This document shows positions 12,656-26,200 of a stretch of 64,000 nucleotides of DNA, one piece after another (the stretch's first letter is position 1; each line of letters starts with the position of its first letter). Under the pieces are notes generated by a model. The model saw nothing but the letters and a program-made list of their open reading frames with translations. It had not been told where the DNA came from and did not search any database. This stretch comes from Holacanthus passer (taxonomy: Eukaryota; Chordata; Actinopteri; Pomacanthidae): the NCBI GenBank assembly GCA_025331565.1, contig JAFREQ010000076.1, forward strand, positions 930,001-994,000. The letters run 5' to 3'. Both the position numbers and the translations under genes were made by a program.

Positions 12656-14756
12656 TTAACTTATTCAGTGGATCATTATTTCAGGCCTCAACATAGATAA
12701 GCAATGTGGACTGATGATGGGGGAACCCACCAATCCTGAAGAAAAAGAGTCAGCTGTACTTTAAAGCTATTCCTCATCTTGCAGTGCTCTCATGTAGGAA
12801 AACTAATGCTTGTGTCAGTTTTGCCGTGTAGATGATCAGTTTTCTTTTTAGCATGTGTAACTGAACTTGGAATTTCTGTTGATTGAATTTGAAGGTCTAA
12901 TTTCTGTAAGTGGCTCATAGGTTTTTTGCTGCCACCCATTCTAAGTACACAGCTTTTCTTTCTGTTTAATAATCGCTGTCATTGCTGTCAGAAGGGTCTG
13001 TCACATCACTTTCTGTTGTGTGAGAGCAACAGCACTGTTGGCTGACTCACAATTGGATGCTTTTATTGGATCAGTCAGCAGCAGGCAATAGCAATACATA
13101 CTTTTTTTTTTATCTGAAGTGAGGGATTATCTCATCTGCATTAAACTGCAAAGTAACACTGTTCTTATAAACCGGTCTGCTCCACAGCCACATTAGAGAG
13201 ATAGGTCACCCATTTGCAGACTGTTTGAAACACAATCATTAGGAACTGCAAGACAGATTCAGGGTGTGTGTGCTGGCGTGTATGTGTCTGTGTGTATTTA
13301 TGTTTGTCATGTTTGCGCAGTGTGTAATTTCCATCGGCGGCTCCTAAAACATCACTCCTCGGGGTCCACATTATATCCAGGTCACAAGACAGACGGCGCC
13401 TCCAGACACTGTGTCTCGCACACACACACACACACACTTACACGCTCCCACAGACGAACATTGTTAAATCACCAAAAAAGAATACAAGGCTGTTGCGCCC
13501 TGCTGAAACGAGATCCTATAGGTGTTTCAGTATTTGCAAAAAAGAAAGCATTTGGGATTTTGGGGAGACAAGAGGCGGCACAGTGAAAGAGACAGAGACA
13601 CAGACTCACAAAAAGAACAGAAGTAGGAAACGAAAGAAGGAGAGATGTCTTTCTTCCCTTTCTCTTATATCAGTGCGAGAAACTTTCCGCAGGAAGCCTG
13701 ATGATTAAGTGCAGTTCTTTCAGGTGCCGATGTCACAGCATGGCACCGCGCAACATACAGCGCTTATGTGCCACACTCTTAACTCTCTCCAGGCAAGACA
13801 CAGACGACACAGCTGTCTGAATATTCATGTTCTCTTTTGCTCGTCCTGTTTTCCCTACTGCCTCCTGTTAAGTAAAGCAGTTTCTTATGCCATCGACTAA
13901 GTTGACGTGTGCCGTACGCTTACGGAGCAGTGTTATTTATGTTATTCAATAAGTTGCAGACGCCACATTTGACATCAAGAAAGCTGGAGTAAGTTACTGA
14001 AATCTTCATGCTGGAAGGCTTTATTCATGCAACAATTGTAATAGCAATTATTTAGCTAAATACTGGTATTGTGTTCTTAATCATTATTCACAGTTACAGT
14101 TTTAAAAATGTCTCCATACAATTCATCATATATCCTTAATCTTTCCATTATCTATAATTGTCCAGCAATGATATCATGCATTACAGTTGCTGTTCAAGCC
14201 ATTGTTAGTATTCCTACCCAAGAAGACATTACAGCTAGAGTACTGCACAATTAACATTAATTCCAAAATGGATGATGGAAATGGATGGCATTTTTAGTAT
14301 TAGATTAGTAATATTGGATTAGTAGTGTTCCTGCTTTGCTCAATTACAGAAAACCATTTGTAAAGTGATTGTTGAGAGAGAAATAGAACATGAATGACCT
14401 GCCTGATCTCCTCATCCTCCAGTCTCCACCGGATGATGAGTTGCAGCCCACAAGCAATGGGTAGTCATAGAATGGAAAGGTGGAACTTCAAGCCATGTTA
14501 AGGTTAAGATATTACAAACAAAACAGCTTTGTGCCGCAGTGTTTTGCATTTAACAATAGATATTCGTGGGTATAGCTGTAATGCAGGTTAAGTGGGTTGG
14601 GTGAATTCCCTCTGCACAATGATGAAGTGCAGTATAGCAGTACTGACTTAATTATGATCGTTATCAATTTGTTTTTGTTTTTTTATATCAGTTATAACAC
14701 ATAGTATTGGTTTCATTTGGGATTTAAGGTTTTATGTTCTCAAATAATGACATTGT

Positions 14757-14905
14757 AAGATAAGATAAGATAAGATATTCCTTTAATCGTCCCTCAGTGG
14801 GGAAATTCACTTTGTCCAGCAGCAAAGACAATAGAGCAGTTAAATGGTGCAGACAATAAAGAACATAAACAGAGAGGAACTAGTATTAACAAATTAACAA
14901 ATGTA
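14757..14905 (-). mobile_element. LINE 3' tail with (TTATC)n repeats
   Basis: On the minus strand this reads CCCCACTGAGGGACGATTAAAGGAATA followed by four TTATC-type units, the shape of a non-LTR retrotransposon 3' end with a short tandem tail. On the plus strand it is the familiar fish motif with four GATAA units, then CCTTTAATCGTCCCTCAGTG and GGGAAATTCACTTTG. Only the tail is present, so it is a 5'-truncated insertion. The family was not assigned. Confidence 0.5.
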
Positions 14906-17149
14906 CACGAGAATATTAAAATTCAAGCTGAAGCCATATTGCTGTGATAATGTGGGCAGATATAAAAGGCCGCCCACATGCTGACCCTTTCTTATTCATA
15001 TCAGTATAATTTAGTAGATTCATATTTTGTATTTTGTACCTTCTGTCAGAGGCTTTTTACAAAAAACTGTAGCAGAACTTCATCTTCTTAGTCTGTGCTT
15101 ATTTTACAAAGCAAGTAATTTGCCCTTAGTTAACCTGTAGCAGCCACAAATGCATATCAGGTGATGTGTGGAATATTTTTTTTTTATAAATATTGCTGCA
15201 GAGCACACTGTCTCATAGTGAAGACAAATTTCCACAATACCTATTACTCAGCTCCAACAGTACTTTCTTTTTATGTTACAATCATCAGCATGCAAATTAA
15301 CAGTAAGCAGCTTTGACAAGTGTCAAAGCATCAGATGGCATATAACATATGTTTGTAGTTATAGAGAATTTACCACCTGCTGCTGTAGATACACCACTAA
15401 ATAACTGGAATGACTACAGTTCACACGTCTGTGTGTGGTATACATTGTATGTGTTAGCCACCAGGCCTTATAGAATGGGATTATCCTCAGCAGTAATCAC
15501 GTTTTTTCACTTCACTATATCACATCCATACACTGATTAAAAGCCACATAGGTCAGCTTTAATGTGTGATCTGCCTCAAACGGCTTGGATATAATTACAT
15601 GTGTGTGAATGTGTCTAATGCGCACATCAGCATGTGTTTCTAAAGCAAGTGAAATAAACAGCCTGATCACCTTCCAGGCAGCCCCCCCCTCCCCCTTCAG
15701 CCAGATCAGCACTACTGTACATCTGAGGCTTTTGGAAAGTCAGAGCTGTCATCATTCACAGTGATCTTTAACCCCAGCAGATGACCAGGGGTCAGATGAG
15801 ACCAACAGATTACAGTGAACCATAGATCCATTATCGCCCACTCAGGCACATACACACAAGGACGATGGTTTAACACCCTTCTACTCTACATATTGGGCCC
15901 ATCAAGACACTGTTCATCTCTGAGGAAATCTGCAGCATATTTATACTCACATTGAATAAGATGACTCAGTGTCACAGTAAATGAAACTTTGTGAACTTCA
16001 CATTATGTTTGACAAGAAAAACACAAAAATATTTTCCCTCATTTTGTATTTCAATAGAATTCTTTTCATTTCATGTAACTGGTGCATGTGCTGCTTTTGC
16101 CTCAGGGTATACCAACATGTGGCAACCGGCTTCCCAGCAATATTTCAGTCCTACACCCCTGTCACTCCTACCATATAAAACCATCAAACTGACAAAAAAT
16201 AATACAAGTCAGTGAACACCAACATGCCATGGCAATGACAAGCTGCTGCCCTTCATCACAGACGTCACGGTCATTTCACAGCAGCTGGAGTCTTTCCGAA
16301 GAATCTTGAAATTCGTAATGTTGTTTCCTTACAGCTATAAATCAAGCAGCTAGAATACTATTACTGCAATATTATTATATTCGTCACCTACAAGTTTCAT
16401 TGTGAAAAGAATAATTCATTAATTTAATAATGCTCGTCTTACTTTTTTGTCCGGGACTGCCTTGGTGTCTCTTAAGGGCTGAATGATTAAAAGTAATTAA
16501 TAATGTATAACATGCTGTAGTTTTTTTTTTCTAATATTGCCAGAAAAAAACATCTTGATTCCCAAGATGGGGAATATTTTTCCCATGTGGCTCATACATA
16601 AAGTGGGGGATTTGTGATATTTTTGGAAGCTCTTTCATTGTGTTTTCACTCTTTTTGCAGTAGACATTCGTGTGGTTACCACAGAATAACTGACCTCTTC
16701 ATATGTAGTCCTTTTGTTGCTGCCTGGACCTGAAAATATGATACAAATAACTATATGTGCACATAACCCATGCCAGTGGTATATTTGGATGGATACATGG
16801 ATACTTGTGTACCCACATAATCTTCAAACTCACAGGAGTCAGCTTTCCTTTTACAGTTTGTATGTATGTGAAATCCATGGTTTATGCAATCTACAGTGTG
16901 TGATGATGACCAATATTAGGTTTGTTTTCCCTAACCTCCTTACTAAAAAATGTAATTGAAATAGAATAACATTAAATTACCCTAAACCCTAATCAAACAT
17001 GGACAAACATGTTTCTGCTTAGACCAGCATTAATTATTCTTTTTCCAAAAATTGTATATATTAGACAGACAGAATCTCCTGGTGTCTGCCTCTGTGTGGC
17101 TTTAGGAAGCTGCTTCACCTCTCTGTTGTTGATTGACAATAATAGAAAC

Positions 17150-17167
17150 CTCTAAAAGCTTTTAGAG
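17150..17167. repeat. 18-bp perfect palindrome
   Basis: CTCTAAAAGCTTTTAGAG is its own reverse complement. It has no further extension on either side and no known function here. Confidence 0.8.
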
Positions 17168-17202
17168 CTAGACATTACCTATTGCGCATGTGCAAGCGCA
17201 AG

Positions 17203-17225
17203 CACACACACACACACACACACAC
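17203..17225 (+). repeat. (CA)n microsatellite
   Basis: A CA run of about 11 units, continued imperfectly by CGCAAACACATACACATACACA. Confidence 0.9.
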
Positions 17226-20200
17226 GCAAACACATACACATACACAAGACGGATCTTGACAGTTGCAGTTTTGGGATGAGCAAAAGTGAATGTCAAGGGC
17301 TACTGTTGTTTAAGGAACTGGTATTTCTGTCTCTTGTGGATTTCTTCATGCACAACCTATGCAAAATCATAACTCTTGGAGGAAGCTTTTGCTATTTAAT
17401 TGTGACAGACTTTTTTATGACAAATGTTCCTGGTCTATTGTATATCTGCTGTCCTTAAAATGATTTTTCTCTTACATAATATATTTATGAGAACCACGCC
17501 ACCAAGTAATACAGTGTTCTCTAAAATGCATCATGCAAATACTTCAGCAAAAGCTTTTTCAACACACTGGCCCATATGATAATATTATCTCTGTAAGATT
17601 TACGTAAACTACAAGGAGACAGAACGGTAAAAAGTCTTGCAACCAAGAATTTGGAAATCTTTGAGCACAATATTGACCATCTGCCTGCTCGCTCATTGTA
17701 AGGATATAGACACACAGGAGAGCAATCAGCTTTTGCACATTCCTGTCTCTGTCTGTCTCCCTCATTTTGTACATCAAAGCCTTAGTGTTTCCCTTAATGC
17801 CACCGGAGATGCTCTCTCCATGGGAACTCACAACTGTCGCCATTCAGCATAAAGATAATGGCCCCTTCTTTGCTCACCCATTTACTTTGAAAATTAATTA
17901 AATCTTTCCTTGTTAAGGTTTTAGGGCTCTCTGAGGGACTGAGCATGAGAGGACTGTGTATGTATAGCATATGTGTGTGCCATGGAGGGATGAGGAAAAT
18001 AAGTGTTTGCATTGGCAAGTGTGTGTGTGAAAAATTGTAATGTCTGTGGAGGATGCTGCATGAAGACAAGGAGACAGGGAGGAGAGCTCACTAAAAGCAT
18101 GAAACACCTCACCTCTTTGGCTGCAGACGGTTGTAATCTGCCTGTAGTGATTTTCTTCAGCCATTCTGCTGCATCGGTGGCTACTTATTCAACCTCACTC
18201 TACACTGTGAAGAATAATTATGGTCTTCAAAATCCCTTAAAAGTCAGCAAAATCCCCAGATATTAGTATAATAGGTCTTTGTTGCTTTCTTTCTCTCATA
18301 ATTGCTTTCTTTCTTCTTTTCTTTCCACTTTTTGAGAGTATGGTAAAAGCAATAGTGAACATTTTTAATGGAGCAAACACAGCAAGAAATTATGCTTTCG
18401 CCCAGTTAGTCATAATCCACTGTAGATAAGATGGTATATGGATGATGTGTGGGCGTCTTAGCTGCCTCATGCAGTCAGGTTAATGAAGAGCCACCTTCGA
18501 CTTGAGAGAAAGCTCCACTCATTTCCACCTCTGCTGTTGTTCAGAGCAGTGCAACCTTTCTGTTTCCACAAGAAATTAAAGATTATGCTTTTTGCAAAGC
18601 AAAATTTTGCCTTTGCTTTATATTCTAATTTGCACGTTTTGTAAATTGAGATGGAATACTTACACCATCGACATACTACCTCTTCAAACTACTCAAAAAC
18701 AGCCATTAAAACTAGATGTCGTAGGTCAAAATGAATGCACTGCCTATTGCAACTCAAATTTACCCAGAAGTTGATTTTGGTGCAAAGTTTGACAGTGTTT
18801 GTAGGACAGCTGCCATATTTGTTCATTTATTTTGTCAAATTAAAAGCTTAAAGCTAAACTTTTTATGAGATAATATAACACACAGTGCATTTGTGAGCCA
18901 AGCAGTCACACAGAAAATGACCAGCCCCCGCTCAATTTGTAACGGCGAAACCAATGTGGTGATATAGCTCTCTCAGGAGTAGTAGTAGTAATCTTAGTCA
19001 TTGTAGCTCATCATAAAGAGTCAGAATGGAAGCACTTTAGCTGAATTATGGGGTTTTGCTGAGTCTTCCAGGACTGTCGCACTGATGAAATACTGCATGC
19101 AGCTGCCAAAACAAATCATTAGGTAAACAAAGCACACATCAAGCAGCTTGATTTCCATAGCAGCACATAATGTGGTCTTGGCAGAAAAAACAAAAAAGAA
19201 AGTGTTACGTTCTCTTGCAGAACTTCCTCTTTCCCATCATTATTAAATGTAGCTGGAACTGTAATGATGGAGATGAGAACAAAGCTCCCGCAGCTTTTTT
19301 GAGCTTTCTGCTGTGATGATAGTGTCAAAAGTGTTGTTCTCTTGTAGTAAATGGTGCTACGCAGATGTGGTCGGACTATGAGACTATTTTTATCGACGCT
19401 CTGATTGTCTGTCAGAGCAGCCGGCAGCCAGGCCGCTCTCTTTACTCAGGTAGGCTTCACGTGCACAGGACGACGCGCACGCACTCCTCATTCATCCGCT
19501 GCCCTCAGGGAGACAGAGCGTCCTGCTGGCTGTGAGTGTTTGATGTTGAAATGGTCCACCCCGGCTTCATAAGAGCCCCCTATCGCAGGAGAAATGGTCT
19601 AAATGTCACACTCCACCCTCCACTGAGCTGCGTGCGTGTGTGTATAAGAGTGTACATGTACCATGTAGCCATGCATGTAGCAGTGTGTGGTGAGAGGCAG
19701 CTATTTCTGGAATACGAAATGAGGTCACAGATGGAAACAGCTGAACTTAAGTGATTTCCGTTGTATCTCACACCACTACATGACAGCACACCGCAGTGTG
19801 CCGTGCACTCCTTAACTACTGATTACCGGTGATTGCAGAGACCAGTGGTTGGAACTGTTATCGTCCATCAACGTGCACCCTCAGATGTCACAAGTGTCTG
19901 CGGAAAGGAGCGTGAATCAACAACAAGACAGGAAAAGCCTTCGGGAAATGTGGCACGTTGGCACGACACACACTCACGCAAAGATAGCACATACACACAT
20001 TTATGTGTAGACCTCTTCTGGCTATAGGTCAGTGAGTGTCTGACAGTAACAGAATAATGCAGTTAACCTCTGCTTGAGGTTGTTGCCCGGCAAAATCTCA
20101 AAAAACATTTCTGTCCTCATCTCTTCTGTCTGTCTCACTCCATGTAACAAACATGTATTTTAGAGCAGAAGAAAGGTTTGTTGGGAAAGGTTCTGCTCGA

Positions 20201-20484
20201 CTGTCTGTCTGCCTGTCTCTCTGTCCCACCTATTCTCTTCAGCATCTGCCACTTCTTTATGTTTTCTATGTTGCCTCATCCACAAAAGTGCACAGTTACA
20301 GAGCTGGGTTAGTAGGACAAAGCCTGTGTTTCACTTGCTATCTTTTGTAACATTTTGGATGTATAATTTTTTCTCGACAATATTATTATTGTGATTTATA
20401 TTGTTAGCTTTTATGCAAAAAAGTTGCCAACTTATGGTAATAATGACAAACTGGAGGTGATCTGACAGTGTAAAAGCAAGCTTA

Positions 20485-20905
20485 ATGGTTTTTCACTGAT
20501 GACCCCCAATTATACTGTTGACAGCTCTACACTCCAGCTGCTTGAGCTAACTTCACAGACTGTTAGGAGGAGATGCTTCACAGCCTCCAATGTCTGGTTT
20601 CAGAGAAATGATGAGTAAAATGATGACGCTCCAAACAGTTTGATAGACTTAACATTTTAATTGACAGATTCCAAGTACCAATTCACTGTCTGCTTGCTGT
20701 CTGGTTTCCAAACTCCAGCAGATAAAAATGAGATATTACAAAGATTCAAAGTATGATTTCTGGGTTTGATGCAACAGGATAGAGAACCTCATTATAAAGA
20801 GTATGGTCTAGACCCCCTCTGTATAACAGACGTTTTAATATGATTTCTGTTATGATTTGCCGCTATACAAATAAAATTGAATTAATTGGATTGAATTGAA
20901 TTGAA
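20485..20905 (+). mobile_element. L2-like LINE relic with RT motif and tail
   Basis: Bases 20492-20515 translate as FTDDPQLY, close to the F-A-D-D-T-Q-L-Y active-site box of L2/CR1 reverse transcriptases. The two Asp codons at 20498-20503 are preserved. About 300 bp later comes a typical fish L2-like 3' end: a GGTCTAGACC block, TTATGATTTGCCGCTATACA, AATAAAATTGAA near 20870, and a degenerate (TTGAA)n tail to about 20905. The spacing is far shorter than in a full element, so most of the region between the RT box and the 3' UTR is deleted or decayed. No intact ORF remains. Confidence 0.6.
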
Positions 20906-21104
20906 GTGAGAGGAGAAGTAGTTGTTGGAGGGGTCCTGACCTAGCAGTAAGATCTAAAAGCAGTAAAACAGATGTTTGGCCACTGTCAGTCAGTGTCTGA
21001 ACTTTTGAGAAGTGCACATTAGTGCTATGAAATTCTATCTTGTCCTGTATGTATGTCCTAATGTATGCCAATGTCTTATATATGTACCTTTGTATAATGT
21101 GTAT

Positions 21105-21128
<24 letters not shown>
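21105..21128 (+). repeat. (AC)12 microsatellite
   Basis: A perfect AC run, flanked by GTAT on the left and GCACACATATA on the right. Confidence 0.95.
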
Positions 21129-21135
<7 letters not shown>

Positions 21136-23139
21136 TATAGGCATGCCTACTTTGACAGTAAATGAAATAGTGAAATAAATTAATGCATATCAGTGTTCAT
21201 ACATTCAGTGTCCTTGTATCTGAGGAATGTGTGTTTTTCTTTCCCCTGAGAGGGATGAAAAAGAGGAGGGGGAACTGACAGCCCCCTCTAACAGCATAAA
21301 TATACCCCCCCTTGTGTGTATGTATTTCATGCAAGTTGACATTTCAATCTTACCTTTTCTTTTGTCCCAAGCTATGATCAATTTTATGGTTAGACATATG
21401 CATTAACAATTTTCACCTCATTGTTTGCTCAAAGCGTGGCATCTTTTCCAGTTTTCCAGTTTCTATTGCTCCTGCATCAAACATAAGGATGTTACACCAA
21501 TACTTTTCAGATGGCTCATTAAAGACAGTCATTAATTAATATACACCTTAATTATGAATGGCAGAGTCAGTTTCTTTGTCCTTCGTCTCATGCATTGTGG
21601 GCTGGAATCTTCCACTCCCCATCCTGGAACATGGGAGTCTGAGTCAGTTCAAGGCCGGTGTGAGACCTGCCAGACGCCACTGTCGTAAATGTGTCCATAT
21701 ATCACTTAACTTTCCTTTAATGCCGTCCTTGAGTAAGGGCAAGACCTATTTTATGACCCAAAGGTCAAGTGAGCAACAAGTCCCAGAGAAGTTCATCAGT
21801 TCTCTGTGACAGATTTAAGAGTTCTTCACCATCCTTATCATGATGCATCACTGATGAGCACTTGTTAATGAAACTTCTTTGACTTGTAGTTATTGGGGGC
21901 AACATCGTCTAATAGAAAACTACTCATTAACAATTCTAAGACACTTGTACTTAGAATTAGATAAATTTTCACTGTTTTATAAGTAGTGGGTTGCATCAAT
22001 AAGCGTGACGAAAGGAAAATTAAGTACATAATAATTTCCAATGAGGATCTTTGCACTGGACTATACATGGACTGCTAATAAGGTAGTGGATAATGATAGC
22101 AGTTAACCAGTACTATAATATTTACTTCTGTACTGAATTCAAATAAGATGTGATAAACTCAAAGTTTAAGTTTAAATCAAGTAAACACCTCATCCTTTTC
22201 CCACTCACATGTAGCAGAGCAACAATTTATGGTCTTGGTTATATAAAGCTCACTGCCCTTCACCTTGTTGATGCCTTGATGAGTTCCATGACATTAAGTT
22301 TTAGTGTTGCTATGAGTGTATATGCGTGCTTGTGTCTGTGTGTGTCTCCGTCTATCAGTATGCAACCCGAGCGAGCAGCTGCAGAGAGCTTAGCAGGCTG
22401 TTGCTAGGCAATGCCATTTACAATCCGTCCCCTCTCTGTATGTTGGAAGCAGTGTAGCTGTGTTTGTCTCTGGGTGTTGCTGCTAATACCGGGGTGGAAA
22501 CCAGAGTAGTGCGAGACATTTGCCTTGTTAGTCCTGCACAGTGTTTTGAGTTTGTTTTTGTTTTTTTTTTCCAAAGTGCAGCTTTGTTGGTGGGAGGCTG
22601 GTTTGGCCTCAGATGACTTCCTAAACAAAGAAAATTAAGAAGCTTTCTAGGGAGCTGTTCAGTAATAGCATAATGAAAGAGGGTGTTTGCCATTTGATGA
22701 TTAGTTTTAAGGATTGTCATTATGCCACGCTCTAGCGTGGAGCGCTGCAACGCCATTGCAGCAAAATCTGCGGAGGTGTGTGCGTGTTTGCTTCATTTAA
22801 CAGAAAGCACATCTGTTTCTTTGAAGTCATAATCTTCAGCATGAGCATATAAATACATCTCTGGTGTGCTATCCTCTGTCACAGGTTGATATAACACAGT
22901 AGTAATTCAACCTATATCCAGGTTATGTAATGATGGGTCTTGGAATGAATCCTGTACTGTACAGTATGTCAACCGGTTTAATTTTGTTGGGAATGGATTT
23001 GAGCAGCTTGTTAGGCTGAGAAGTGATAAACATAGAACAAAGACACAGTACGACAGTTTGATTGATAGGTGATCTGTGAGGAGTGGAGGAAGAGAGGCTA
23101 CAGCTACGCTAGCATCTCTGTAAGGCTGTACTGAGGCAC

Positions 23140-23430
23140 AGCTGTGCTTTGTGCTAATGTCAGCATCCTAACATGTTCACAGTGACAATGTTAACAGGCA
23201 CATTTCAGCCATTCCACTGATGGGAATGAAGGTATTTGATCATAAAAGCGTTTGATAAATTAAACTTTGACCTGATGGTGGCGGTAGAAGAAAAGTTAAG
23301 GGATTACTGAAATGACCAGAATTCATCCTCTGCAAATCTCGATGAAAATCCATCCGATAGTTGTTGAGATATTTCAGTCTGGACCAAAATGGTGAACTGA
23401 CAGCCGGCCGACCAAATGTGCATACTGTGT
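23140..23430 (-). repeat. Dispersed fish repeat, unsplit copy
   Basis: A continuous copy running from GCTTTGTGCTAATGTCAGCA through CACTGATGGGAATG, TTTGACCTGATGGTGGCGGT and AGAATTCATCC to CATCCGATAGTTGTTGAGAT and ATTTCAGTCTGGACC. The family is common in percomorph fish in my memory but I cannot name it. It has no coding potential. It serves as the reference for the copy split by Tc1 at 49.7-51.7 kb. Confidence 0.6.
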
Positions 23431-24424
23431 TTTATTCCTAAAAAGCAGGTCCATCTAGCTAAAAGCTGGATTATCCATCATAATCCGGCCGAACTTAATT
23501 CCCATGTTTGAATGTCGTTGAATGTAGCGTTGCATGCTGTCTGTTACTGTATCAGGAGCCCGGTCATTTGTTATGGGACATTATTCCTATGAAAACATTG
23601 ACAGAGCTGGTGTTTAGGCCACAGGGGTTGCAGTACCACAGTGACAGATGGGAACTTCAAGCCCAGTGCCCAAATTCACACCCAGGCTTTAACATTGATT
23701 GCTCTCACACTTTCACCGTCAACTCAGCTTCTCAACTGCTCGGTGTTATTCAAGTGTTGCTTGTTGCCTGCTGGATTCATTGGCAATCTAATAAAACTAA
23801 TCTGACCTTAACTTGCAGCTTGCAACTGGTACTAACTCTTTGTTCTTCTTCAGCACTTGTGATGGAAGAGGGGACGGATGCAATAGTTGAATTTTACACA
23901 TCATGACTTCCTTTTTTAATGAAAATCTTGTACATCACTGCGAAACAAGCTCATTTGTAGATTGCTTTTTCTGATCTCGCGAATGAAAGACAAATAAGGA
24001 CAGACTCAAACGAAAGCTGACTTTGTGACACAACAGAGTGAGAGGCGAGGAAAACAGCCAGAAAGAAACGCAGAGGATGAAAGAGTGAGTGACGGCGGGC
24101 CGACCGTGTAGAGAAGTGACACTACCAAAGGATGTACTTTGACTTTGATTGCGTGTCGCCGTGAGTCACTGCCTGTGTTCATCACCACGGTGGCTAGCAG
24201 AATGAGAAACCACAACGTCTCTGGGCCTTGACAACATGTCGCTGTCTCGCTGTCACTTCATCTGCGTGGACCTGCCCACTCCTTCCCTTCACTCACCTTT
24301 TGTCCACGTCTCTTTCTCTCTCTCTCTCTGTCTGTCAGTCTCTCAATAGTTTGGTGACTTGTTACATGTCTGAGTCTGAGTCATTGCAACTGGGTCTTAC
24401 TGTAGTGAGTGTGTGTATGCAGTG

Positions 24425-24560
24425 TTCATTTTGACAAGAATTTTAAATTTAGTTTCGGTCTAAATCGCTTGCTGTTGTTTTGTTTTTTAGTCGAGATTTA
24501 GTCAGTGGAATTCTGTTTTAGTGTTTACTCTAATTAGTCTAATTTTATCCTTTTTTTTAT
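24425..24560 (+). repeat. TTTAGTC-rich degenerate repeat
   Basis: The motifs TTTAGTC, AGTCGAGATTTAGTC and CTAATTAGTCTAATTTT recur over about 130 bp, like the degenerate TTTTAGTCGAC-type repeats of fish genomes. Boundaries are unclear. Confidence 0.3.
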
Positions 24561-25225
24561 TTTGTCAGATAGTTACATGATACTGTAATGGATTTTGCTG
24601 AAGGATATTTCTCCTGGCCCAGTGTTGTAGTCTGAGAATGTGTTACTGACTCATGGTACTTTTTTCATATCATGTGAAAATGAATGCCTAAAGTTTGTTA
24701 GAAAAAGTGCAGTACAATCACATTTTCTTTCTTTCTTTCTCAAGTTATTTTCTTCATATATTTAGGCCACAACAATCCTTTATGGCTTCTACATGTTTGG
24801 TTGCGTAAAACAATCTCATCCGACATTATTGATGTCGCAGATGTTACAGTAATCAAATTATCTGCCTATGAAGGGCCCCTCGCTGTCTGATGAATTATAG
24901 TAAAGGTCACAGGCAGCCGGTGCTTTGTTATGTTTATTACCTGACAAAACAGACTTTTTCTATGTTACTGAGACAAGCATTATCTGGAAACATTACGTCT
25001 ATTAACTTTACATGGGGCTAAAATTAACACTGAATTAAATGTTAAATGCTGAATGAGTGTCTGTTTATGAGTCATCAGAAATAATAAGTTATCTTTTAGG
25101 AGTGCTGTAGCTGTTTACTGTAAGTTCGCTTCCATTCAATTTAACAATTTGTTAAAGGAGCAAGGCAAACTAATCACTGAATCACCATGAATGCACAAAA
25201 GAACTTTGAGCTATACTGACATTAA

Positions 25226-25586
25226 ATAAGATAGACAGCCCCATACCATGATGCTTCGATTTTTTTCTCGTCCCATCACACTTCATTCTCCCAATACTGT
25301 CTTCTCCAAATGCTGTGTCACAAGGTTCAGACAAGCTTTAAACATGCCTTTGCCTTAGTAACGGAGTCTTCCGGTGTGGTCGTGCATTGACACCCTAACC
25401 CACATTGCCTACTGTTACTTCTATGACAACTGTACCTGCTGCTTCCAGGTCTTTCTGGAGCTCTTTTCAAGCGGTCACTCTCTTGTGGACTACTTTTCTT
25501 ACTACCTTTCTCATTGACTGTTGAAAATCTTGCAAGGACCTCCTGTGCTTGGTCACTTAATGGTGGAGTGATGTTGCTTCCACTTG
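25226..25586 (-). mobile_element. Tc1-like transposon relic, copy 1
   Basis: On the minus strand this segment resembles Tc1 transposase sequence, with stop codons and frameshifts. It matches 27527-27871 over about 345-360 bp at clearly recognisable identity, for example GATGCTTCGATTTTT, CTATGACAACTGTACCTGCT and GGACCTCCTGTGC in both. The shared left edge is ATAAGATAGACAGCCCCATA. This copy stops near 25586, inside the transposase gene, so it lacks the 5' terminal repeat. Target-site duplications were not identified. Confidence 0.65.
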
Positions 25587-26089
25587 TAAGTAGGTTCAAG
25601 TCCTTAAACTTAACGTTAACTGTAATCATCTAGTTTAAAGGTGCTATTTGAACTGTAAAAGAGAGTGATTTAGTATTTCGTCTCTTTTAACTTGGGAGAC
25701 CTGAGAGAGGCAGAATGGTCGTAATTGAAGAAGCAGAAAAACCAATTGATCCTGCATTGAATCCTTCATGTCTTTCAAACTCCACTCCTCCAGTTTGTAA
25801 CACAAATTTGCAGTCTCACAGCCCACTTTAAGATTAGATAAGGTGAGGTAAAGTTTTAGAAAATAACCCACATGATGCAATCAGGCTTAGTTTCTCAAAC
25901 TTTGGAAAGCTCCTCCAGAGCCACAGAAGACTAGAACAGTTTTCTGAGTAGTTTTCCTCATGACTGATCAGTATGTGTAAAATGGGTGGAGAATTGCTTT
26001 GTATTAAGAAGTAACAAGAAAGCAATGTTTGGAACCACTGATGTAATATAAAGTCCATACATCTGCTCCCACCTCGCCTTAATGCATTT

Positions 26090-26200
26090 TACAATAATAT
26101 TTACATTTATTCATTTTGTACATGCTTTTCTCCAAAGTGGCACACAAATGAGATTCACTTCACGCCACAGCAGATCGAGGAGACGTTGGCTCAATTTTGT
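26090..26200 (+). repeat. Fish dispersed repeat fragment
   Basis: TTTACATTTATTCATTTTGT, then ACATGCTTTTCTCCAAAGTG and GCACACAAATGAG resemble the very common teleost motif 'acatttatgcatttagcagacgcttttatccaaagcgacttacaaatgag'-type repeat. It is short and degenerate. The family name is not assigned. Confidence 0.45.

Noticed and set aside
23508..23906. Plus-strand open frame of 132 codons
   Set aside because: It overlaps no known family, lies in AT-balanced intron DNA, has no start context or splice support, and shows no domain or conserved motif. This length is expected by chance in 64 kb.
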